Shown here one piece after another: positions 1 through 6,637 of a stretch of DNA of 9,307 nucleotides. Source of the DNA: an uncultured Bacillaceae bacterium (GTDB taxonomy: Bacteria; Bacillota; Bacilli; Caldalkalibacillales; Caldalkalibacillaceae); NCBI GenBank assembly GCA_937967685.1, contig CALBTX010000016.1, positions 1 through 9,307 of the forward strand. The letters are read 5' to 3'. Every line of letters starts with the position of its first letter. Positions within the stretch are counted from its first letter, which is position 1. The notes beneath the pieces are model-generated. The model worked only from the letters and a program-made list of their open reading frames with translations. It ran no database searches and was not told where the DNA came from. A program made the translations under genes and the position numbers.

Positions 1-42
1 GGATGAATTCGTTTAAATCGATCTGGAGGAAAGGTGAAAGCG

Positions 43-1077
43 ATGAAAGAACAGTTGTTAACTTTGAAGGAAGAAGCATTAAAGCAGATTGATGAGGCGG
101 AATCTGTAAGCATCTTGCAGGACATCAAGGTGAAGTATCTGGGAAAGAAGGGTTCCCTTACGGAAATATTGCGCGGCATGGGCAAGCTTCCGGCGGAGGA
201 ACGTCCCCAGGTGGGGCAACTGGCCAATGAGATGCGCGGAGCGATTGAGGAAGCGATCTCTCAGAAAAAGAAAAGACTTGAAGAAGGAAAAATGCAGCAA
301 AAACTGGAGGAAGAGACCATCGACGTGACACTTCCGGGACGACCTGTGCCAAGCGGCGGTATCCATCCGTTAATGTCCGTCATCGAGGAAATAGAAGATA
401 TCTTCCTGGGCATGGGTTTTAAAATCGCTGAAGGACCGGAAGTGGAAACCGACTACTACAACTTTGAAGCTTTGAATCTGCCGAAGAACCATCCCGCACG
501 GGACATGCAGGATTCATTTTATATCACCGATGAGATCCTTTTGCGCACCCAAACTTCCCCCGTACAGGCCAGGACGATGGAAAGCATGCACGGGGAGGTG
601 CCGGTCAAGATCATTTCCCCGGGAAAAGTGTTCCGCAGGGATACGGATGATGCCACCCATTCCCATCAGTTTATGCAAATTGAGGGACTATACGTCGATG
701 AACAGGTGAGCATGAGCGAACTGAAAGGCACTTTGCTGACGTTTGCCAGGGAAATGTTTGGCCAGGATCAGCAAATTCGGCTCAGACCCAGCTTCTTTCC
801 TTTTACGGAACCGAGTGTCGAGGTGGATGTATCGTGTATTCTGTGCCAAGGGAAAGGCTGTCGGGTTTGTAAACAAACCGGATGGATCGAAATATTGGGC
901 GCCGGAATGGTTCATCCGAATGTGCTGTCGATGTCCGGCTACGATCCGAAGAAATATACCGGTTTTGCTTTCGGCATGGGCCCCGAACGGGTGGCCATGC
1001 TCAAATATGGCATTGATGACATTCGCCAGTTTTACATGAACGACATGCGCTTCTTAAAACAGTTTGAGCGGATGTAG
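43..1077 (+). CDS. pheS: Phenylalanyl-tRNA synthetase alpha subunit
   Basis: This is the catalytic alpha subunit of the cytoplasmic (alpha-beta)2 enzyme that charges tRNA-Phe with phenylalanine using ATP. The product is 344 aa, the same length as the B. subtilis protein. An N-terminal helical arm covers about residues 1-85 and is followed by the class II synthetase core. Motif 2 (FRRDTDDATHSHQF) starts at residue 197, and motif 3 (GMGPERVAM) spans about 311-319. The cysteine cluster C265-x2-C268-x4-C273-x2-C276 is typical of bacterial PheS. The ATG at 43 is preferred because it gives the family length, with AAAGG eight bases upstream. An in-frame GTG at 34 also lies behind GGAGG (25-29), but only four bases away, and would add three residues. 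The T-box leader that usually controls pheST in Bacilli would lie upstream of the window. Pairs with pheT downstream. Confidence 0.97.
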   Translation: MKEQLLTLKEEALKQIDEAESVSILQDIKVKYLGKKGSLTEILRGMGKLPAEERPQVGQLANEMRGAIEEAISQKKKRLEEGKMQQKLEEETIDVTLPGRPVPSGGIHPLMSVIEEIEDIFLGMGFKIAEGPEVETDYYNFEALNLPKNHPARDMQDSFYITDEILLRTQTSPVQARTMESMHGEVPVKIISPGKVFRRDTDDATHSHQFMQIEGLYVDEQVSMSELKGTLLTFAREMFGQDQQIRLRPSFFPFTEPSVEVDVSCILCQGKGCRVCKQTGWIEILGAGMVHPNVLSMSGYDPKKYTGFAFGMGPERVAMLKYGIDDIRQFYMNDMRFLKQFERM

Positions 1078-1105
1078 GCAAATGAACGCCTAGCATTTAT
1101 GAATG

Positions 1106-1133
1106 AAAGCGCCCATTAATTAAAGTGCCCATT
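1106..1133 (+). repeat. Imperfect 16-bp tandem repeat between pheS and pheT
   Basis: AAAGCGCCCATT (1106-1117) recurs as AAAGTGCCCATT (1122-1133) with a period of 16 bases and one mismatch over the 12 core bases. It lies in the 135-base gap between pheS and pheT. No terminator-like hairpin with a T tract is visible in this gap, so the two genes are probably still cotranscribed. Confidence 0.6.
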
Positions 1134-1212
1134 TTGAGGCAACGTGGCGTCCATTCGACTGAGGGAACGTCATTATTCAATGGTGCAAGCGATCAACAAG
1201 GAGGAAAGGATC

Positions 1213-3636
1213 ATGCGAGTTTCGTATAAATGGTTAAGTCAGTATATCGATCTAAGTGATGTGAGTCCCCAAGATTTGGCCGAGAAACTGACGCGAGCCG
1301 GCGTGGAGGTAGAGGCGATCGAGAGCAGAAATGACGGGCTTGAACGAGTGGTCGTCGGCTATATTCAAGATTGCAGGCCGCATCCAAACGCCGATAAATT
1401 AAGCCTGTGTCAGGTTGATCTGGGTGAACCCGAACCGGTGCAGATTGTTTGCGGTGCCCCCAACGTCAGGCAGGGGCAAAAGGTACCGGTTGCCAAAGTC
1501 GGGGCGGTTTTGCCGGGGAACGTCAAAATAAAAAAGGCCAAACTGCGTGGGGAAGTGTCCGAAGGCATGATTTGTTCGGCTGAAGAGCTGGGTATTGATG
1601 AAAGATTAGTGCCTGCTGAATACAGGGGAGGCATTATGGTTCTGCCGGAGGACAGTGACATCGGTTCGGATGCGTTGGCCCGCTTGGATCTTGATGATCA
1701 CATCCTGGAGCTCGAGCTAACCCCTAACCGTTCGGATTGTTTAAGCATGATAGGTGTCGCTTATGAAGTGGGGGCCATTTTAGATCGGGAAGTCCATCCG
1801 CCGCGCGTTCGCGTGGAGGAAAATCAGGACAACATTGAGGACCATGTTCAGGTGGAAATTAATGCGCCGGATTTATGCGGCCATTATGTGGCCCGTAAAG
1901 TACGTCAGGTGAAAATCGGTCCGTCTCCGTTATGGCTGCAAAACCGTCTGTTAAGCGCAGGCATTCGCCCGATCAACAATGTCGTCGATGTGACCAACTA
2001 TGTCATGATGGAATATGGGCAACCCTTGCATGCGTTTGATGCCCGCAAGGTGCAAGACGGCCGGATTATTGTTCGCCGCGCAGATGACGGGGAACAAGTG
2101 GTCACATTGGATGACAAGGAGCGTACTTTAAAGAAAGAGATGCTGGTCATTGCCGATCCCCAGAAAGTGATTGCCGTTGCCGGAGTGATGGGGGCAGCGA
2201 ATTCTGAAGTGACGCCGGAGACGACGGAAATCATCCTGGAATCCGCCTATTTTGCGGGAGAATCGGTCCGCCTGACTTCCAAAGCGCTTGATTTAAGATC
2301 TGAGGCCAGCCTGCGCTTTGAAAAAGGGGTCGATCCGGAAGGGATTTATGCCGCGGTGGATCGAGCGGCGACACTGATCGCTGAATTTTCCGGAGGAGAA
2401 ATCGTTCGAGGCATATCCGAGCACAAGGTTGCCGATTTTCCCCGGAAGGACATTTCACTCAATATCATTCATTTAAATGAAGTGTTAGGCACTTCGCTGA
2501 CACCGCAGGAAGTGACTCGTATTTTTGACCGTTTAACGTTTGATTATGAATATTTAGGTCATGAAATCCGGGTTGAAATACCGACACGCAGGCAGGATCT
2601 GCAAATTGAAGAAGATTTGATGGAGGAAGTGGCGCGATTATACGGGTATGATCACATTCCGACCACCTTGCCCAAAGGGGTGACCACACCCGGTTCCCGG
2701 ACCGAAAGACAGAAACTGCGGCAAAAGGTCAGGCGGTACTTACAGGGGGCCGGATTACAGCAGGTCCTAACCTATTCTTTGACCAACCGGAAGTATGCGG
2801 ATTGGGGCAGCTTGTTTAACGAACGGGCACGCCCCATCGGATTATCCATGCCCATGAGCGCGGAGCGCAGCCATTTGAGAACGACGCTCGTGCCTCATTT
2901 ACTGGAAGTTCTTCGTTATAATAAAAACAGAAGAATGGAAGATGCCCATATTTTTGAAATCGGGAATACGTATTTAACCGGACAAACACGATTGCAGGAG
3001 TTACCGGAGGAAAAGGAAGTCGTTAGCGGCGCGTTCACCGGACTGTGGCAGCATCATCCTTGGCAAAATGAACAAATTCCCGTTGATTTTTACGTGGTCA
3101 AAGGTGTGATTGAAGGTTTGCTGGCCAAATTAGGCATCGCTGAGGTCATCTTTGAAACATACACGAGAGAAGGTTATCATCCGGGCCGAACGTCCCTGCT
3201 GAAAATAGGAGATGACATCCTGGGCTTGATGGGTCAAATTCATCCCCAGGTGCAGCAAGCGTTTGAGTTGGATGCGGTTTACGTGTTTGAACTGGATGTG
3301 GACGTGTTGCTCAATCATTTGCCCGGTGAAATCACGTTCCGCTCTTTACCGAAGTACCCGAGCATAGAAAGGGATATGGCCCTCATCGTTGATCGGCATA
3401 TACCTGCAAGCCACTTAATAAAGACGATCAAGGAAGCGGGTGCGCCGCTGCTTCAATCGGTGCATGTATTTGATGTTTATGAAGGCGAGCATGTTCCGGA
3501 TGGAAAGAAGAGCATCGCTTTCTCACTGGTTTACCAGGAGCCCGAAAGAACATTGACCGATGAAGAAGTCAGTCAAATCCAGGCGCGCATGATCCGCCGG
3601 CTCGCCAGTGAATGGCAGGCCGAGCTGCGACATTAA
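1213..3636 (+). CDS. pheT: Phenylalanyl-tRNA synthetase beta subunit
   Basis: This is the beta subunit of phenylalanyl-tRNA synthetase, which contributes tRNA binding and editing of mischarged tyrosine. The product is 807 aa, close to the ~804 aa of B. subtilis. Visible domains in order are an N-terminal tRNA-binding EMAP-like domain (about 40-148, with HPNADKLSLCQVD), the B3/4 editing domain (about 210-400, with SEASLRFEKGVDP at 363-375), the B5 domain (about 408-482, with PTRRQDLQIEEDLMEEVARL), a catalytic-like core, and a C-terminal ferredoxin-fold anticodon-binding domain (from about 710, with PKYPSIERDMALIVD). The start at 1213 gives the canonical MRVSYKWL opening. It has a perfect AAGGAGG (1198-1204) eight bases upstream. 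The frame stays open back to 1144, but those 23 residues have no ribosome binding site and no family match. The gap of 135 bases to pheS is unusually wide for this pair. Confidence 0.97.
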   Translation: MRVSYKWLSQYIDLSDVSPQDLAEKLTRAGVEVEAIESRNDGLERVVVGYIQDCRPHPNADKLSLCQVDLGEPEPVQIVCGAPNVRQGQKVPVAKVGAVLPGNVKIKKAKLRGEVSEGMICSAEELGIDERLVPAEYRGGIMVLPEDSDIGSDALARLDLDDHILELELTPNRSDCLSMIGVAYEVGAILDREVHPPRVRVEENQDNIEDHVQVEINAPDLCGHYVARKVRQVKIGPSPLWLQNRLLSAGIRPINNVVDVTNYVMMEYGQPLHAFDARKVQDGRIIVRRADDGEQVVTLDDKERTLKKEMLVIADPQKVIAVAGVMGAANSEVTPETTEIILESAYFAGESVRLTSKALDLRSEASLRFEKGVDPEGIYAAVDRAATLIAEFSGGEIVRGISEHKVADFPRKDISLNIIHLNEVLGTSLTPQEVTRIFDRLTFDYEYLGHEIRVEIPTRRQDLQIEEDLMEEVARLYGYDHIPTTLPKGVTTPGSRTERQKLRQKVRRYLQGAGLQQVLTYSLTNRKYADWGSLFNERARPIGLSMPMSAERSHLRTTLVPHLLEVLRYNKNRRMEDAHIFEIGNTYLTGQTRLQELPEEKEVVSGAFTGLWQHHPWQNEQIPVDFYVVKGVIEGLLAKLGIAEVIFETYTREGYHPGRTSLLKIGDDILGLMGQIHPQVQQAFELDAVYVFELDVDVLLNHLPGEITFRSLPKYPSIERDMALIVDRHIPASHLIKTIKEAGAPLLQSVHVFDVYEGEHVPDGKKSIAFSLVYQEPERTLTDEEVSQIQARMIRRLASEWQAELRH

Positions 3637-3664
3637 TGACGTCCAGGAAATGACGTCCGAGGAA
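3636..3664 (+). repeat. Short 14-bp tandem repeat after pheT
   Basis: ATGACGTCC occurs at 3636-3644 and again at 3650-3658, each followed by a purine-rich AGGAA or GAGGAA. The first copy begins in the pheT stop codon. The second copy could double as a weak -35 (ATGACG, 3650-3655) for a -10-like TAAGAT at 3674-3679 with an 18-base spacer, giving zapA its own start. That promoter reading is tentative. Confidence 0.45.
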
Positions 3665-3723
3665 CTTCCATGTTAAGATAGGGGTAGATGGTAATGAGAG
3701 AATAAAGTGATGAAAAGCACCAA

Positions 3724-3730
3724 GGGGGAG
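3724..3730 (+). promoter_or_regulatory. zapA ribosome binding site, fixes GTG start
   Basis: GGGGGAG lies six bases before the GTG at 3737 and decides that start. No Shine-Dalgarno sequence precedes the upstream in-frame ATG codons near 3707-3712. The site is flanked by AAAAGC (3713-3718) and GCTTTT (3730-3735), which could pair and partly hide it. Confidence 0.7.
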
Positions 3731-3736
3731 CTTTTT

Positions 3737-4012
3737 GTGAGAAACGACCGTAAAAATAAAGCCACAGTCGAAATATATGGGCAAAAATATACTTTCGTTG
3801 GTAAAGTCAGTGAAAGCTATATTCAGGAGATTGCTGCTTTTGTGGATGAAAAAATGAATGAACTCGCCGAGAAAAATCCGTCTTTGGATATGACGAGAGT
3901 GGCCGTCCTGACGGCCGTCAATTTGGCGGAAGACTACTTTTCCTTGCAAAAAGACTATGAAGACCTTTTGAAACTGATCGAAGAGCAAACGAAAAACGAG
4001 AAAAGCAAGTAA
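3737..4012 (+). CDS. zapA: Cell division protein ZapA
   Basis: ZapA is a small cytoplasmic protein that binds and bundles FtsZ protofilaments and so promotes Z-ring assembly. The product is 91 aa from the GTG start, against 85 aa for B. subtilis ZapA. The N-terminal globular part carries the family pattern (VEIYGQKYTFVG near residues 11-22, then a helix through AAFVDEKMNEL). The central DMTRVAVLTAVNLAEDY segment is the most conserved stretch. It is followed by the C-terminal coiled coil that drives tetramer formation (LQKDYEDLLKLIEEQ). The gene sits 100 bases after pheT and 33 bases before cvpA, as in the Bacillus pheT-zapA-cvpA region, although the rnhC gene found between pheT and zapA in B. 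subtilis is absent here. The start was chosen from the GGGGGAG at 3724-3730. The call rests on sequence pattern and synteny. Confidence 0.92.
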   Translation: MRNDRKNKATVEIYGQKYTFVGKVSESYIQEIAAFVDEKMNELAEKNPSLDMTRVAVLTAVNLAEDYFSLQKDYEDLLKLIEEQTKNEKSK

Positions 4013-4045
4013 TAAGCGAAAGTAGGTATGAAAGAGGGAACAGCG

Positions 4046-4600
4046 ATGAACATACTGGATTTACTGATCATTGTCTTTCTTATCCTGGGCACGGTGATCG
4101 GCTATCGAAAAGGTCTGATCTTGCAGGCGATGAATTTGCTCGGGTATGTCGTTGCGTTGGTGGTGGCTTTTCGCTTTGCGACGGATGCCGCCCCTTTCAT
4201 CGGCCGCATCGTCCCTTTTTCCGGACCGGACATGGCGGACGGTTCGCTTTTGTCTGGTCTGTTTGACGGTCAATCCGTGCTTTATACAATCATTGCCTTT
4301 CTGCTCCTCTTTATTTTAACGAAAGTGTTCATGTCCATTTTGGCCCGTATACTGCACGGCATTGCCAAGCTGCCTGGATTAAACTTGATCAATCGTTTGT
4401 TGGGCGGAGGGTTAGGCCTTGTCCAGGTTGCGCTCTTCAGTTTCATTACTATACATGTCCTCAAGTTTCTGCCCTGGGAAACGGGACAGATGTGGGTCGA
4501 ACAATCGTCCATTGCTTTGTGGCTGCTGGAGCAAAGTCCGTTATTTCGATCATCGTTCTTTGTCCTCGGGTTGAATGGGTGGTCATTGAATGGGTGGTAA
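4046..4600 (+). CDS. CvpA family integral membrane protein
   Basis: This matches the CvpA family, named for a protein needed for colicin V production in E. coli; the Bacillus counterpart is YshB, of unclear biochemical function. The product is 184 aa with four likely membrane segments: about 3-18, 31-45, 78-98 and 120-142. The conserved LPGLNLINRLLGG stretch (about 109-121) and the YRKGL turn after the first helix are family hallmarks. The ATG at 4046 has GAGGG (4034-4038) seven bases upstream and opens with the typical MNILDLLII. An in-frame ATG at 4028 would add six residues and is less likely. The last residues (LNGWSLNGW) come from a 15-bp tandem duplication and look unlike the usual family end, so the natural terminus may be slightly altered. 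It follows zapA closely and is probably cotranscribed with it. Confidence 0.88.
   Translation: MNILDLLIIVFLILGTVIGYRKGLILQAMNLLGYVVALVVAFRFATDAAPFIGRIVPFSGPDMADGSLLSGLFDGQSVLYTIIAFLLLFILTKVFMSILARILHGIAKLPGLNLINRLLGGGLGLVQVALFSFITIHVLKFLPWETGQMWVEQSSIALWLLEQSPLFRSSFFVLGLNGWSLNGW
4571..4598 (+). repeat. 15-bp tandem duplication at the 3' end of cvpA
   Basis: TTGAATGGGTGGT occurs at 4571-4583 and again, without mismatch, at 4586-4598, separated by CA, so the period is 15 bases. It adds five residues in frame (LNGWS then LNGW) just before the stop codon. Perfect identity suggests a recent slippage or duplication event. Confidence 0.85.
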
Positions 4601-4678
4601 GTCGTTCTAAGCATCTCATTCGTTTTCAGGGGGCGGATCATGATAAACTTTTAAACAGGATAGTGAAAACAGCTTCAG

Positions 4679-4686
4679 AAGGAGGG
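4679..4686 (+). promoter_or_regulatory. selD ribosome binding site
   Basis: AAGGAGGG lies seven bases before the ATG at 4694. This near-ideal site belongs to a reading frame that meets TGA after only 17 codons, which supports the view that the TGA is read through as selenocysteine. The TTG at 4784, the first start after the TGA in that frame, has no comparable site in front of it. Confidence 0.85.
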
Positions 4687-4693
4687 AGCGGAC

Positions 4694-5746
4694 ATGGCGG
4701 AAAAGAACAAGGTGAAATTGACGGCATTGACTTCCAAGGGCGGATGAGGATGCAAAATTGGTCCGGAGGACCTGGCGCAAGTTTTGCGTCATTTACCCGA
4801 AAACGTCCCCAATCCGAATTTGCTCGTCGGTTTGGACACGTCCGATGATGCGGGCGTCTATAAACTGACTGACGAGCTGGCGCTTGTCCAAACGGTCGAC
4901 TTTTTCACGCCCATTGTCGATGATGCGTACATGTTCGGTCAAATCGCCGCGGCGAACTCGTTGAGCGATATTTACGCCATGGGCGCCAAACCGTTAACCG
5001 TTTTGAACCTACTGGGCTTTCCCGTGAAAACATTGGATCAAACAATCGCCGCAGACATCTTGCGCGGTGCGGCTGACAAAGTGGCCGAGGCCGGGGCGAC
5101 TCTTGTCGGTGGTCATTCCGTAGATGACAGCGAACCTAAATTCGGTCTGGCTTGTACCGGAGTCATTCATCCCGATCAAATCCGTTCGAACGCTTCTGCC
5201 AAGCCTGGAGATCGGCTCATTCTCACCAAGCCGATCGGGGTCGGGATTCAAACGACCGCGATTAAAAAAGATTTGCTGACCCCGGAACAATTGGAACGGG
5301 TCATGCAAGTGATGGCCACATTGAATAAAATGCCGGCGGAGATCATGCAAAATTATGCGACACATGCTTGTACGGATGTGACCGGCTTTGGATTGTTGGG
5401 ACATGCTTCCGAAATGGCCAAAGGGAGTGAACTCGGTTTGGTGATTCACTTGGAAAAAGTGCCAGTGTTGGACGGGACGCGATCTTTTGCCGAGCAGGGG
5501 ATTGTTCCCGGAGGTTCCAAGTCCAATCACAAGTGGTTAAGTGATGATGTCCGCTATGAAGCCGGGATTGATGAAGTGGACCAGCTGATTTTGTGTGACG
5601 CCGTCACTTCCGGCGGATTGCTGATTGCCGTCTCGGAAGAAGATGCAGTGGCTTTGTTGGAGGCGTTGAGAAAAGAAGGTGTTGAAGCGGCTGAAATCGG
5701 ATATGTCACACCGGAACACCCCGGCAAGATTCAGGTGAGAAGATAG
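4694..5746 (+). CDS. selD: Selenophosphate synthetase, selenocysteine-containing (Sec18)
   Basis: SelD makes monoselenophosphate from selenide and ATP, releasing AMP and phosphate; this is the selenium donor for selenocysteine and selenouridine synthesis. The full product is 350 aa if the in-frame TGA (4745-4747, codon 18) is decoded as selenocysteine. The N-terminus then reads LTSKGG-U-GCKIGPEDLAQ, the SelD glycine-rich loop in which this position is Cys or Sec (Cys17 in E. coli). The catalytic lysine follows at K21. Other hallmarks are the TSDDAGVYK aspartates (D51, D52), QTVDFFTP (66-73), SLSDIYAMGAKP with D92, GGHSVDD (139-145) and DVTGFGLLGHASEM (from D228), covering both AIRS/PurM-like domains. 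The ATG at 4694 has AAGGAGGG seven bases upstream. The gene lies 93 bases after cvpA and ends at a strong terminator. Conventional gene callers would wrongly begin at 4784. selA, selB and selC must lie elsewhere; none is in this window. Confidence 0.95.
4745..4747 (+). other. In-frame UGA selenocysteine codon in selD
   Basis: The TGA is codon 18 of selD. Reading continues in the same frame on both sides with strongly conserved SelD sequence (LTSKGG before, GCKIGPEDLAQVLRHLP after). The position coincides with the catalytic Cys/Sec of the family, and a SECIS-like hairpin starts two bases later. A nonsense mutation or sequencing error would not be expected to hit exactly this codon with that hairpin behind it. 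Confidence 0.93.
4749..4790 (+). promoter_or_regulatory. Bacterial SECIS element in selD
   Basis: The RNA can fold into a hairpin starting one base after the UGA. The outer stem pairs GATGCAAAA (4749-4757) with TTTTGCGTC (4782-4790), nine pairs including one T-G wobble. The inner stem pairs GGTCC (4760-4764) with GGACC (4768-4772), closing a GGA loop (4765-4767). Unpaired bases lie mainly on the 3' side between the stems (4773-4781). The apical loop begins 18 bases after the UGA and starts with GG. This fits the published bacterial SECIS rule of a loop 16-37 bases downstream with a G in its first two positions. It would bind SelB carrying Sec-tRNA-Sec. Folding was done by eye. Confidence 0.85.
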
Positions 5747-5781
5747 GTTTCAGTTTTAAGTTTGAGTGTGAAGTTTGACAC

Positions 5782-5813
5782 GGCCAAGGTGTCTTTTGAC
5801 GCCTTGGCCTTTT
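5782..5813 (+). terminator. Rho-independent terminator after selD
   Basis: GGCCAAGGTGTC (5782-5793) pairs with GACGCCTTGGCC (5798-5809) over 12 positions, one of them a G-T wobble, around a TTTT loop, followed by TTTT (5810-5813). It lies 35 bases after the selD stop and ends the plus-strand transcription unit. The hairpin also faces the end of the converging permease gene (5834), but on that strand no U tract follows, so it should be less effective in that direction. Confidence 0.9.
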
Positions 5814-5833
5814 GCTGCCCTGTGTGAAAAGAA

Positions 5834-6637
5834 CTATCCTCTGTTTTTGATCAGCATCTTTTCGATATAAAATACCACCTGATACATCAGGGCGGCCAGA
5901 CAGGCAATAATGACCAAGCTCATTAAAACGAGGGTGAAGTTAAACACTTGAAAGCCGTAAATAATTAAGTAGCCTAACCCTTGTGCGGCGACGAGATATT
6001 CTCCGACGATGACGCCTACCCATGACAATCCGACATTGACTTTGAGCGTGGAAACTATCGTCGGAAAAGAAGCGGGCAGGATCACTTTTTGATAGATTTG
6101 TTTTTTGTTTCCGCCGAACGTTTGGATGACTTTGATGTAGTTCGGGTCGACTTCCTTGAAACTGGTATATATGGTGATCGTGGTAATGATCACGGTCACG
6201 GCCAAGGCCATCGCTGTGACTGAGAAAAATCCGGGCCCCAAACCGACGATCAGCAACGGACCGAGAGCCACTTTGGGCATGCTGTTTAACACAACGAGGT
6301 AAGGTTCCAATACTTTATCCAAGAAAGGAGACCACCAGATGATCGAAGCGAGCAGGGTGCCAAAGACTGTTCCGAGCACGAAGCCGACGACGGTTTCCGA
6401 GAGTGTCGTGGTCATATGCGGAAACAGATTGCCATCAGCGATATTTGTCAAAAGCAGCGCCCAAATTTTTGTCGGCTGGCTGAAGATGAGCGGGTCAATC
6501 CATTTTTGAACTGATGCGATCTCCCACAAAACAATAAAACCTACAAGGAGCAGCAATTGTACGCTTCTCACTTTGATACGCTCTTGCTTTTGCTTCTGGA
6601 GATAACGCTGATGAATCTTGACGGGATCAATCTTCAT
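5834..6637 (-). CDS. ABC transporter permease, SsuC/TauC-like
   Basis: This is the membrane subunit of a binding-protein-dependent importer of the nitrate/sulfonate/taurine/THI5 class. The product is 267 aa with about six membrane segments, including about 25-43, 79-101, 125-158 (probably two), 203-228 and 234-258. Between them lies the EAA-type cytoplasmic loop that docks on the ATPase (about 162-192, FKEVDPNYIKVIQTFGG followed by KVILPASFPTIVSTLK). The start at 6637 was chosen because MKIDPVK follows AAGGAG in the minus-strand leader and because the longer open frame, up to 6733, only reads through the ATPase gene. It overlaps the 3' end of the ATPase gene by 11 bases, which implies translational coupling and one operon. 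The substrate cannot be read from the sequence; sulfonates, taurine and thiamine-precursor pyrimidines are all possible for this class. Confidence 0.9.
   Translation of the reverse strand: MKIDPVKIHQRYLQKQKQERIKVRSVQLLLLVGFIVLWEIASVQKWIDPLIFSQPTKIWALLLTNIADGNLFPHMTTTLSETVVGFVLGTVFGTLLASIIWWSPFLDKVLEPYLVVLNSMPKVALGPLLIVGLGPGFFSVTAMALAVTVIITTITIYTSFKEVDPNYIKVIQTFGGNKKQIYQKVILPASFPTIVSTLKVNVGLSWVGVIVGEYLVAAQGLGYLIIYGFQVFNFTLVLMSLVIIACLAALMYQVVFYIEKMLIKNRG

Noticed and set aside
1144..1212. N-terminal extension of PheT by 23 residues
   Set aside because: No ribosome binding site at 1144 and no family match; the 1213 start has a perfect AAGGAGG and the canonical opening.
3569..3988. Minus-strand 139-codon open frame over zapA
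   Set aside because: Fully antisense to the end of pheT and to zapA, with no recognisable sequence or start signal.
4492..4848. 118-codon plus-strand open frame bridging cvpA and selD
   Set aside because: It overlaps both genes in another frame, has no ribosome binding site and resembles no protein; it is a shadow.
4784..5746. selD as a 320-aa protein starting at TTG 4784
   Set aside because: It lacks a ribosome binding site and the catalytic Sec/Cys-lysine loop; the upstream frame through the TGA has an excellent site and conserved SelD sequence.
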